NCBI RefSeq assembly: GCF_030549615.1
Contig: NZ_CP130832.1
Coordinates: 744,001-808,000 of the forward strand
Length of the DNA stretch: 64,000 nucleotides
Reading direction: 5' to 3'
Origin: Stenotrophomonas sp. 610A2
Lineage (GTDB): Bacteria > Pseudomonadota > Gammaproteobacteria > Xanthomonadales > Xanthomonadaceae
Part shown: in pieces, positions 36,114-44,326 of the stretch
Layout of the letters: every line of letters begins with the position of its first letter
Position numbering within the stretch: position 1 is the first letter of the stretch
Program-made: the position numbers and the translations under genes
Notes under the pieces: model-generated
Databases searched by the model: none
What the model saw: the letters and a program-made list of their open reading frames with translations, nothing else
Told to the model about the DNA's origin: nothing

Positions 36114-38801
36114 ATGAACTGGTTGAACGAGATGCTTGATAACGACACGAATCCCCTGGAAACCCAGGAGTGGATCGAGTCGTTGAAGGCCGTTATCGAT
36201 GTCGAGGGCCCCGAGCGCGCACATCAGTTGCTGGAAGGCATGGTTGAACTGACCCGTCGCTCGGGCGCGTTCCTGCCGTTCTCCCCCACCACCGAATACG
36301 TCAACACCATCGAGCCGCAGCTGGAAGCCAAGAGCCCCGGCAATGCGGAACTGGAATGGCGCATCCGTTCCATCATCCGTTGGAACGCGATGGCCACCGT
36401 CGTGCGCGCCAACCGCAAGCCGGGCGACCTGGGCGGCCACATCGCCTCGTTCGCATCGGGCGCAACGCTCTATGACGTGGGCTTCAACCACTTCTGGCGC
36501 GCGCCCAGCGACAACCACCCGGGCGACCTGCTGTTCATCCAGGGCCACAGCGCCCCGGGCATCTATGCGCGTTCCTACCTGGAAGGCCGCATCAGCGAGC
36601 AGCAGCTGGACAAGTTCCGCATGGAAGTGGACGGCGGCGGTCTGTCGTCCTACCCGCACCCGTGGTTGATGCCGGATTACTGGCAGACCCCTACCGTGTC
36701 GATGGGCCTGGGCCCGCTGGCGGCTATCTACCAGGCGCAGTTCCTGCGTTACCTGGAAAACCGCGGCCTGATCGAGAAGAGCGACCGCAAGGTGTGGTGC
36801 TTCATCGGCGACGGCGAGTCGGACGAGCCGGAAACCCTGGGCGCGATCGCGCTGGCTGGCCGCGAAGGCCTGGACAACCTGATCTTCGTCGTCAACTGCA
36901 ACCTGCAGCGCCTTGATGGCCCGGTGCGCGGCAACGGCAAGATCATCCAGGAACTGGAGGGCGTGTTCCGTGGCGGCGGCTGGAACGTGATCAAGCTGCT
37001 GTGGGGCGGTTACTGGGATGCCCTGCTGGCCAAGGACACCAATGGCGTCCTGAAGAAGCTGATGATGGAAACCGTCGACGGCGAATACCAGAACTGCAAG
37101 GCCTTCGGCGGCGCGTATACGCGCGAGCATTTCTTCGGCAAGTATCCGGAAACCGCAGCGATGGTTGCCGGCCTGTCCGACGACGACATCTGGCGCCTGA
37201 ACCGTGGCGGCCACGACCCGCACAAGGTGTACGCCGCCTACCACCAGGCCGTGAATACCAAGGGCATGCCGACCGTGATCCTGGCCAAGACGGTCAAGGG
37301 CTACGGCATGGGCAGCGCTGGCGAAGCGCTCAACCCCACCCACCAGACCAAGAAGCTGGACGACGAATCGGTCCGCCATTTCCGCGACCGCTTCAACATC
37401 CCGGTCACCGACGAGCAGCTCAAGGACGGCCAGGTGCCGTTCTACCACCCGGGCCCGGATTCGCCGGAAGTGAAGTACCTGCAGGAGCGTCGCGCTGCGA
37501 TGGGCGGCTACCTGCCGCAGCGTCGCCAGAAGGCCGACAAGTCCTTCATCGCACCGAAGCTGGAAACCTACGAGCGCCTGCTCAAGGAATCCGGCGAGCG
37601 CACCTATTCCACCACCATGGCCTTCGTGCAGACGCTGAACATCAGCCTGCGTGACAAGGAGCTGGGCCCGCGCCTGGTGCCGATCGTCGCCGACGAAGCG
37701 CGTACCTTCGGCATGGAAGGCCTGTTCCGCCAGATCGGCATCTACGCCCCGTACGGCCAGAAGTACAAGCCGGTCGACGCCGACCAGCTCATGTACTACC
37801 GCGAAGACCAGAGCGGCCAGGTGCTGCAGCAGGGCATCAGCGAGCCGGGTGCCATGTCCTCGTGGATGGCTGCCGGTACCAGCTACTCGGTCAGCAACGT
37901 GCCGATGCTGCCGTTCTACATCTACTACTCGATGTTCGGCTTCCAGCGCATTGGCGATATCGCCTGGCAGGCAGCGGACATGCGTACCCGCGGCTTCCTG
38001 CTCGGCGGCACCGCTGGCCGCACCACGCTGAACGGCGAAGGCCTGCAGCACGAAGATGGCTTCAGCCATATCGTTGCTGGCGGCATCCCGAACGTGCGCA
38101 GCTACGACCCGACCTTCGGTTTCGAAGTAACCGTCATCCTCCAGCACGGCACCAAGGCCATGATGGAAGACCAGATCGACGAGTACTACTACATCACCCT
38201 GATGAACGAGAACTACGCCCACCCGGCCATGCCGGAAGGCGCAGCCGAGGGCATCATCAAGGGCATGTACCTGCTCACCGACGCCGGCAAGCCGAAGAAG
38301 GGCGAGCTGCGCGTGCAGCTGCTGGGCAGCGGCACCATCCTGCGTGAAGCCATTGCAGCGGCCGAACTGCTGGACAAGGATTTCGGCGTCACCGCCGACA
38401 TCTGGAGCTGCCCGAGCTTCAACGAACTGCGTCGTGATGGTTTCGACGCCGAGCGCTGGAACCGCCTGCACCCGGAAGCCGAACCGCGCAAGCCGTACGT
38501 CACCGAGCTGCTGGAAGGCCGCCAGGGCCCGGTCATCGCCGCAACCGACTACGTGCGCGCCTACACCGACCAGATCCGTGCTTTCGTGCCGGCTACCTAC
38601 TCGGTACTGGGCACCGACGGCTTCGGTCGTTCGGACACGCGTGCGAACCTGCGTCGCTTCTTCGAGGTTGACCGTTACTACATCGCGCATGCGGCCATTG
38701 CGGCATTGGCGAAGGACGGGAAGATGACGGCGAAGGATGTTGCGCGGGCTATCAAACAGTATGGGATTGATCCGGAGAAGGCTAATCCTGTTGGGGTTTG
38801 A
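36114..38801 (+). CDS. aceE: Pyruvate dehydrogenase E1 component, homodimeric
   Basis: An 895-residue homodimeric E1, the length expected for AceE. It decarboxylates pyruvate with thiamine diphosphate and passes the acetyl group to the lipoyl E2. The thiamine/Mg motif runs from FIGDGESDEPE to VNCNLQRLDGPV; HSAPGIYAR and the C-terminal SVLGTDGFGRSDTR are characteristic. No E2 or E3 gene is adjacent; instead the defence island begins right after a terminator-like hairpin. Confidence 0.97.
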   Translation: MNWLNEMLDNDTNPLETQEWIESLKAVIDVEGPERAHQLLEGMVELTRRSGAFLPFSPTTEYVNTIEPQLEAKSPGNAELEWRIRSIIRWNAMATVVRANRKPGDLGGHIASFASGATLYDVGFNHFWRAPSDNHPGDLLFIQGHSAPGIYARSYLEGRISEQQLDKFRMEVDGGGLSSYPHPWLMPDYWQTPTVSMGLGPLAAIYQAQFLRYLENRGLIEKSDRKVWCFIGDGESDEPETLGAIALAGREGLDNLIFVVNCNLQRLDGPVRGNGKIIQELEGVFRGGGWNVIKLLWGGYWDALLAKDTNGVLKKLMMETVDGEYQNCKAFGGAYTREHFFGKYPETAAMVAGLSDDDIWRLNRGGHDPHKVYAAYHQAVNTKGMPTVILAKTVKGYGMGSAGEALNPTHQTKKLDDESVRHFRDRFNIPVTDEQLKDGQVPFYHPGPDSPEVKYLQERRAAMGGYLPQRRQKADKSFIAPKLETYERLLKESGERTYSTTMAFVQTLNISLRDKELGPRLVPIVADEARTFGMEGLFRQIGIYAPYGQKYKPVDADQLMYYREDQSGQVLQQGISEPGAMSSWMAAGTSYSVSNVPMLPFYIYYSMFGFQRIGDIAWQAADMRTRGFLLGGTAGRTTLNGEGLQHEDGFSHIVAGGIPNVRSYDPTFGFEVTVILQHGTKAMMEDQIDEYYYITLMNENYAHPAMPEGAAEGIIKGMYLLTDAGKPKKGELRVQLLGSGTILREAIAAAELLDKDFGVTADIWSCPSFNELRRDGFDAERWNRLHPEAEPRKPYVTELLEGRQGPVIAATDYVRAYTDQIRAFVPATYSVLGTDGFGRSDTRANLRRFFEVDRYYIAHAAIAALAKDGKMTAKDVARAIKQYGIDPEKANPVGV

Positions 38802-38824
38802 TACGAGGTCTATTTGAATTTGTT

Positions 38825-38851
38825 AGGGCGGCCGGTTGAAGGGGCCGCCCT
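38825..38851 (+). terminator. Hairpin terminator after aceE
   Basis: AGGGCGGCC (38825-38833) pairs perfectly with GGCCGCCCT (38843-38851) across a nine-base loop, 24 bases after the aceE stop. The following TAGCTTGTT is only weakly T-rich. It marks the left edge of the low-GC island. Confidence 0.7.
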
Positions 38852-38881
38852 AGCTTGTTACTCATTATTATTCGCTGGTTC

Positions 38882-40108
38882 TCAGGGAGGCGCAGCTCCA
38901 GCTTTTCGGTCGACCGACTGGAGCCACTCCATCAGATCGGAGTGGTTTCTGATCCCGAAAGACCTTAGTGCGCAAACGATGTCATTGGCGGAAATAACGA
39001 GTATCGGGTGTCCGTCGTCGACGATCTCTTTGTATGCTTGGCTGTTCACGTGAGATGTCGTGACCATTACGCCGAATTGGCGATGGCGAAGTCGTGAAAT
39101 TAATCGTGAGGTTTGTCGTACCCCCACTGAGTTATGCATTGAGTAACATTTCGCCTCCATAGCAAATTCGACCTCAACACGAGAGCCGAGCGGGCCGATT
39201 CGGTAGCGGCCCACTGCATCGCGTCCGCCATCTCGGGACGGTCGGGTTACATCAATGGATGATATGTTAGGAAGTAGCATGCGAGTAATCTCTGCTGCAC
39301 ACCATTCGAATCCCACTGGGTCTACTTCGTAGTGCTCAATCAGAGCATTGATTAGTTCCACGTCCTTCTGGCTAGAGGGAAATTGTTCTGCTTTTGAACG
39401 ATAAGCTTGGCTCGAGCTCGCCCTAAGTGGTTCGTGTTGCCCATGCTCAATCCATGCGCTCCATGCAGAAGGGGCGTTTGGTGTATGGGCGGCGCCGCGT
39501 TGGATGTCTGATATCCATGCGCGATTGATACGTCCAGCGTCTAGAATCGTGAATGTAGCTCGATAGTTCTGAAATCTCCTTCCGTCAAGCTGGTGCCATG
39601 TGGCAACTAAGCTCTCCGCTGGGCGAACCCCAATTGCACCTGGTACCGCCAACCCCAAGAAGACGACATCTCTGTAGTTTCCAGTGTTGCGGAAAACAAA
39701 TATGGGTGGAACGTGCCGTCTGTCTAGGTTGTTCGAGCCGCGTGCAAATGCGTCTCGGAGCATCTCATTACCCCATCGCCGTGTCTGGTGAAGCTCCTGG
39801 CCAGGCCGCCGGTTGTCCCCATAGTACGTCAATACTCCTGTCTCTAAATCGATGGAGTCAGGCCAGTGCAATTCATTCATTGTCGTAGTCAGTACGATCA
39901 ATTTGGGCTGTTCACGACGGCCCAAATGTCTAAATCCTCCTTGATTGCTGACCCCTAGGATGTGTACCAGTGGGTCATCACCAGCATTTCCTCGTCGTCC
40001 TCCTGGGTAAATTTGATCAACGACTAAATCGGTAGAACGTAAAATTGCCTTGTTCTCTCCCGCCTCTGTGGCTGCAGTGTCCATACGCAAAATTGCCTCT
40101 TGAGTCAT
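38882..40108 (-). CDS. AspBHI/MspJI-like restriction endonuclease with Mrr-type catalytic domain
   Basis: A 408-residue nuclease. The N-terminal half (VVDQIYPGGRRGNAGDDP, YYGDNRRPGQELHQTRRWGN, PPIFVFRN, RFQNYRATFTILD) resembles the DNA-recognition domain of AspBHI-type enzymes, which in the MspJI family read 5-methylcytosine. The C-terminal third is a PD-(D/E)XK Mrr-like domain: FEWCAAEITRMLLP, catalytic RDGGRDAVG and VEFAMEAKCY (E-x-K). It is divergent from the methyltransferase operon and clearly lower in GC than aceE. Whether it needs modified or unmodified DNA is undecided. A second ATG eight codons in is possible. Confidence 0.8.
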   Translation of the reverse strand: MTQEAILRMDTAATEAGENKAILRSTDLVVDQIYPGGRRGNAGDDPLVHILGVSNQGGFRHLGRREQPKLIVLTTTMNELHWPDSIDLETGVLTYYGDNRRPGQELHQTRRWGNEMLRDAFARGSNNLDRRHVPPIFVFRNTGNYRDVVFLGLAVPGAIGVRPAESLVATWHQLDGRRFQNYRATFTILDAGRINRAWISDIQRGAAHTPNAPSAWSAWIEHGQHEPLRASSSQAYRSKAEQFPSSQKDVELINALIEHYEVDPVGFEWCAAEITRMLLPNISSIDVTRPSRDGGRDAVGRYRIGPLGSRVEVEFAMEAKCYSMHNSVGVRQTSRLISRLRHRQFGVMVTTSHVNSQAYKEIVDDGHPILVISANDIVCALRSFGIRNHSDLMEWLQSVDRKAGAAPP

Positions 40109-40655
40109 GGCAAGATTGTAGTCGCACTAGGTGAAAAGCAATGCAGGCCGCCATTGTTGAGTTGGGTCGACGACGCGATCATCCGTTTAATCAGTCATGG
40201 GTTCTTGTGGGAGGGGGGGCATTCGGGGAGGGTCGTGGCGGATGCGCGCGGTGCCGCGAGCATCGACGGTGAGGAGATGGACGGCTGATCGTGCCAGTGC
40301 CTTAGTGTGGTGGGTGCCCAGCGCTAAGTCGGTGGCTGTCGGGCCATTTGTCCACAGCTTAGTCTCGAAAGTGCTGAGCATGATGCTATTTGATGCGGCT
40401 TGTGGTGGAGCCCCAACCTCGTAACATAATTACTGACTTCGATTTTTTAGCCGTATTGAAGTCTGCATCTTCGCAAACGTTCAATAAGGCTCCAACCTGC
40501 GGCATCATGTGTGCGCGGCATGAAAGCGTCTGGCACTAGGTTGGCAGGCCCCCCAACCTGTGCCGAGATTCAGTGAAGGTGTGGGCAGGCTGTTTTTTCT
40601 CGCCAATTGTGCCCGCATGGGCGATTTTGACGTATGTTTCCAATGAGAGTATCGG
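40109..40655. promoter_or_regulatory. Divergent control region of the restriction island
   Basis: This 547-base gap separates the nuclease from the methyltransferase. CCAACCT occurs at 40413-40419, 40492-40498 and 40553-40559, and an inverted AGGTTGG at 40538-40544 makes a 7-bp palindrome with the last. These may be operator half-sites controlling island expression, or target sites. Short frames in this gap (for example 40187-40381 minus) lack recognisable features. No controller-protein gene is seen. Confidence 0.5.
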
Positions 40656-42314
40656 ATGTCAACCAAATCCATTTCGCGCAGAGTAGATTTCAGAGAGAAG
40701 CCCGAGAAGAGCTGCGCTCCTTTGGCATCCCAGCACAAGACTAAAACGTCAGCTGCTTTGGGCCAGGAAGAAAAGCTGATTCAAAGCAAGCTTGAACGCA
40801 TTCGTTTGGGGGGGGACATCCGGTACATGGACATGTTTGCTGGATGTGGAGGTATCTCCCTGGGCTTTCTCACCGCGGGATTCAGGCCGGTGGCATCTAT
40901 CGAAATGGATCCTTGGGCTGCGCGTTCCCATGGTGCAAATTTCGGGGCGCATTCGTTAGGTGGAGATAGGTCTGCTCATCACGCCCCCCGTGATGCGGTA
41001 ACGGAAACCGCGGATAGCGTCTTTGCTGAACTTGGTCTGCGTGGGTCAACTGATGATCAGATCGACGTGCTAGTTGGTGGGCCTCCATGTCAAGCATTTG
41101 CTCGTGTCGGACGAGCAAAGCTTCGCGAGCAGGCAAGGCTCCGCGAGGAAGTAACTGCTGACCAAGCATTCCTTGTGGATGGACGAGTGAGTCTGTGGGA
41201 ACGATACGTCGCGTTCATTCGCGCCACGAAGCCTGTGGCTCTCTTGATGGAAAATGTACCCGACATTCTCAATCATGGCGGTACAAATGTTGCAGAGCTC
41301 GTCTCAAAGAGTCTTGCTGAGGAGGGCTATGACGTTGCCTATACGCTGTTGAACTCTGCTTGGTATGGCGTACCTCAAATGCGGGAAAGGATGATCCTTA
41401 TTGGCTTTCACCGGTCTACGGGTATCAAGCCACGGTTTCCGGTGCCTACGCATCATTTGGTTTTGCCTCCGGGCTACACCGGTTCCAAGAATGCTGCTCG
41501 TCGCGTGCTAAAGGCCGAAGGCTCTGAGTATCACCGCTGGATCCCGGACCCTGCTCCTGATTCGCCTATTGCCACTCCAACGTCGCATGCACTCGCGGAT
41601 CTTCCTCCCTTGTACGCTCGGGAGATGTTGCAAAGCGGGGCAATTCGTCGTGGGGTGAAAGATCCATCGGAACCCGTCGAATACACCGCAAGGAAGCCGA
41701 CGACGGCGTACTCGAGGCTGATGAGGGAATGGTACGGTTTCGCTACTCAATCAACCACGGGGCACGTCTTTCGATATTTGCCAAGGGATTACAAAATTTT
41801 TGCTGAGATTCAGCCCGGGTGGGAATATCCCCAAGTTCATGCGTATGTCGAGAAGAAGATATCGACTTGGCTGGCTGCTCGAGAGCGCAACGGACTGTCC
41901 ATAAATCCTCGGAATGCAGATGTCCGGGATTTCATCGCCGCTTGGCACATCCCTTACGATCCTGCTAAGTTTCCAAATAAATGGTGGAAACTCCGGCCTG
42001 ACACCCCCTCGCGCACCCTCATGGCACACCTCGGCAAGGACTCTTACTCTCATATCCACTTTGACTCTGAGCAGGCAAGGACCATCACCATTCGGGAGGC
42101 CGCACGGTTGCAGTCTTTCCCTGACGGATTTGTATTTAAGGGCTCAATGAATCCCGCCTTCAAGCAGATTGGTAATGCGGTGCCGCCGCTCTTCGCTTAT
42201 GCCATCGCACGTGGAATTCGCAATTCACTGGGGGCGCCGGAAACGGTTGATATGCGCTTGGCGCTGCTTGGCCTGAAGCCGTCGCAGATTAAGACCACGG
42301 AGGGCAAGAAGTGA
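40656..42314 (+). CDS. DNA (cytosine-5) methyltransferase
   Basis: A 552-residue Dcm-family enzyme that methylates cytosine C5 with S-adenosylmethionine. Motif I is DMFAGCGGISLGF (59-71), motif IV GGPPCQAFARVG with catalytic Cys145, motif VI MENVPD (198-203), motif VIII QMRERM (241-246), and motif X KQIGNAVPPLFAYAIA near 510. The long stretch between VIII and X (about 260-490) is the target-recognition domain. A basic N-terminal extension of about 55 residues is unusual. It is first in a four-gene overlapping operon, the GTGA junction linking it to the GHKL ATPase. Confidence 0.95.
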   Translation: MSTKSISRRVDFREKPEKSCAPLASQHKTKTSAALGQEEKLIQSKLERIRLGGDIRYMDMFAGCGGISLGFLTAGFRPVASIEMDPWAARSHGANFGAHSLGGDRSAHHAPRDAVTETADSVFAELGLRGSTDDQIDVLVGGPPCQAFARVGRAKLREQARLREEVTADQAFLVDGRVSLWERYVAFIRATKPVALLMENVPDILNHGGTNVAELVSKSLAEEGYDVAYTLLNSAWYGVPQMRERMILIGFHRSTGIKPRFPVPTHHLVLPPGYTGSKNAARRVLKAEGSEYHRWIPDPAPDSPIATPTSHALADLPPLYAREMLQSGAIRRGVKDPSEPVEYTARKPTTAYSRLMREWYGFATQSTTGHVFRYLPRDYKIFAEIQPGWEYPQVHAYVEKKISTWLAARERNGLSINPRNADVRDFIAAWHIPYDPAKFPNKWWKLRPDTPSRTLMAHLGKDSYSHIHFDSEQARTITIREAARLQSFPDGFVFKGSMNPAFKQIGNAVPPLFAYAIARGIRNSLGAPETVDMRLALLGLKPSQIKTTEGKK

Positions 42315-44326
42315 ACTTCTTAGTTCTTCGTTTGCTAACCAAGTCCGAATTGGGCATGTTTCATGAGTACCGCCGACAGGGGAAGGAGCGAGCGAAGCAG
42401 CGTGCTATCAATTTCGATCGCGGCGTCGTCGATAGAATTTTTCCTTCGGCAAATGACTCTGCGATTATTGCAATTAGTTGTCGTAGGCTTGAGGACGAAC
42501 GTGCTGTTGTTGACGTTGCTTCTCGGCTCAAGCGGCAGGGGAAGAACTGGAGATTGGAAGGTGACTGCCCGACGAGTTCGTACTACGGCTTTGTTCACCC
42601 AGGTGCTCTCTTTGCGATGAGTATTGATGCTTCGACGACCCCTGCGAAAGCATCGTGGGTCGTTATTGCAGCTGATCACCCCGCTCATGCCAAGATTCTA
42701 GGTCATGGGGAGAGCGCGCGATTGGGGCGGTCGGCAATGATTTCGCTGTACGGCGACGAAGGCGCTCATAGTCGAAGTGTACTAGTAACGAGCTTTCCGC
42801 AACTATTTGATGGGGATCTTGAAATGTCGAAAACCTCGGAGCTGACGCAGATCAACGGTGTCCAAGAGGAAGAAGTCGCACCTGACCCACTTGGTCTCTT
42901 CAACATTCTTGCCCGTGCGGGTCACGGGCTTCCTAGTGCGGTAGCTGATCTTGTGGACAATAGTCTTTCGCATGGTGCCCGCGAGATCATCATCACTTTC
43001 CCGAATCCGAATATGGATGGCAGATGGATGTGTGTTCGTGATGACGGTGTCGGAATGACTCCTTCGGGTTTGCGCGATGCAATGAAGATAGGGCATCAGC
43101 GTAACTATGACGATGGCGATCTAGGTAAGTTTGGTTACGGTTTGAAGGGTGCTGCATGGTCCCAGGCCGACAGCTTGACGGTGGTTTCAAAGGTAGCGAA
43201 AGGTGAGCTTGCGACACTCACTTGGGATAAGGATCATCTTGCGAGCACGCGGCGCTGGGCGTTGCTAAATGAAGCCGTATCTCCCGTGCATGCATCCTCT
43301 GTGCAGATTGGTGAGTCGGGTACGGCTGTTTTGCTCACAAAGATGCGTCCCACCTTAGTGCCAACAAAAGGCGGGGCTAGTTCGCCCTATGCACAGGAGC
43401 TCGCATCGATCAAATCTCACCTTGAGCTCGTCTTTCATCGGTTTCTTGAAGGCAAGGTCCCTGGGCGCGAGAAGGTTGTTATCAAGTTGAACGATGAAGT
43501 TCTGCGTGCGAATAATCCTATGGGGCATCCTTTGAGTACAGAGTACGATCAGCATCGGATCGTCCTTGATAGCGACGAGCAAGGTCGAGTTCCGGCGCTT
43601 TATGTGCGCGCATACGTTACCCCAAATGAGTCAGAGTTCGATGGGTACGTCAAAGACCTAGAGCCAACGCAGCAACGTGTCGAACGGGAACGCCACACTC
43701 TGAATGGTCGTGCCAACGACGCTCAGGGCTTGTACTTCTACCGTTTGCATCGCCTCATAAAATGGGGTGGCTGGGAGGACATTTTCGCTAAGGATGAGCA
43801 CACGAAGCTAATTCGAGTCGCCATCGACTTCGATAGAATGGCAGATGAACTGTTGCAGGTCGATATTAGCAAGCAGCTTATACGTTTGCCCTTTGCCATC
43901 CGCAAACCTCTTGAAGATGTGATTAAGGCGCCTCGCGCGGCAGCGCGTGTCAGATATAACAAGAAGGAAAAGTCCGTTCCTTCGTCGTCGCCGGTGGACG
44001 CGCAAGGTTCGACCGCAGATAGACGTTCTTCTGTTGGGATTGGGGTGCAGCCTGCGCAGCCGGCTGCTAACGGAGGCAGGGGCGTCACTTCCTCAGCGGC
44101 GAATAACGTCAAGACTTCCGTGCGAGTTGTAAACAGTGGTGCGAGGGCATGGCAACGCAAAACCGGATTCAACGGCGAGGAGGTTGAGGTTACCCAGCTG
44201 ATGCCGGAATTGGTTGAGCTTGTGCGGCACATCGATAGGAATTCCGAGGCCAAAACGGCGCTCTCGGAGTTTCTGCGTGTCTTGGAGAGTGTCGGCGTCC
44301 CTGAACTTTTGATTAGTAGAGATTGA
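42311..44326 (+). CDS. MutL/MORC-like GHKL ATPase of a restriction-type defence system
   Basis: A 671-residue protein with a GHKL ATPase domain from about residue 195. The N-box reads AVADLVDNSLSHGA (Asp213 to Asn217), then DDGVGM (DxGxG) and KFGYGLKGAAWSQADS (G2 loop). The first acidic residue of the N-box is Asp where MutL, GyrB and MORC have a catalytic Glu. The first 190 residues are unassigned, and a low-complexity linker (about 555-605) precedes a C-terminal domain. Bacterial relatives accompany Dcm, Z1 and PD-(D/E)XK genes. The GTG start overlaps the methyltransferase stop as GTGA. It probably acts as an ATP-gated clamp or sensor. Confidence 0.88.
   Translation: MNFLVLRLLTKSELGMFHEYRRQGKERAKQRAINFDRGVVDRIFPSANDSAIIAISCRRLEDERAVVDVASRLKRQGKNWRLEGDCPTSSYYGFVHPGALFAMSIDASTTPAKASWVVIAADHPAHAKILGHGESARLGRSAMISLYGDEGAHSRSVLVTSFPQLFDGDLEMSKTSELTQINGVQEEEVAPDPLGLFNILARAGHGLPSAVADLVDNSLSHGAREIIITFPNPNMDGRWMCVRDDGVGMTPSGLRDAMKIGHQRNYDDGDLGKFGYGLKGAAWSQADSLTVVSKVAKGELATLTWDKDHLASTRRWALLNEAVSPVHASSVQIGESGTAVLLTKMRPTLVPTKGGASSPYAQELASIKSHLELVFHRFLEGKVPGREKVVIKLNDEVLRANNPMGHPLSTEYDQHRIVLDSDEQGRVPALYVRAYVTPNESEFDGYVKDLEPTQQRVERERHTLNGRANDAQGLYFYRLHRLIKWGGWEDIFAKDEHTKLIRVAIDFDRMADELLQVDISKQLIRLPFAIRKPLEDVIKAPRAAARVRYNKKEKSVPSSSPVDAQGSTADRRSSVGIGVQPAQPAANGGRGVTSSAANNVKTSVRVVNSGARAWQRKTGFNGEEVEVTQLMPELVELVRHIDRNSEAKTALSEFLRVLESVGVPELLISRD

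Noticed and set aside
36111..38690. 859-residue frame antisense to aceE
   Set aside because: Mirrors aceE codon structure; the sense frame has complete AceE motifs.
40187..40381. 64-residue minus frame in the island control region
   Set aside because: No ribosome-binding site, no domain and no composition difference; it was considered as a controller protein and as a transposase remnant.
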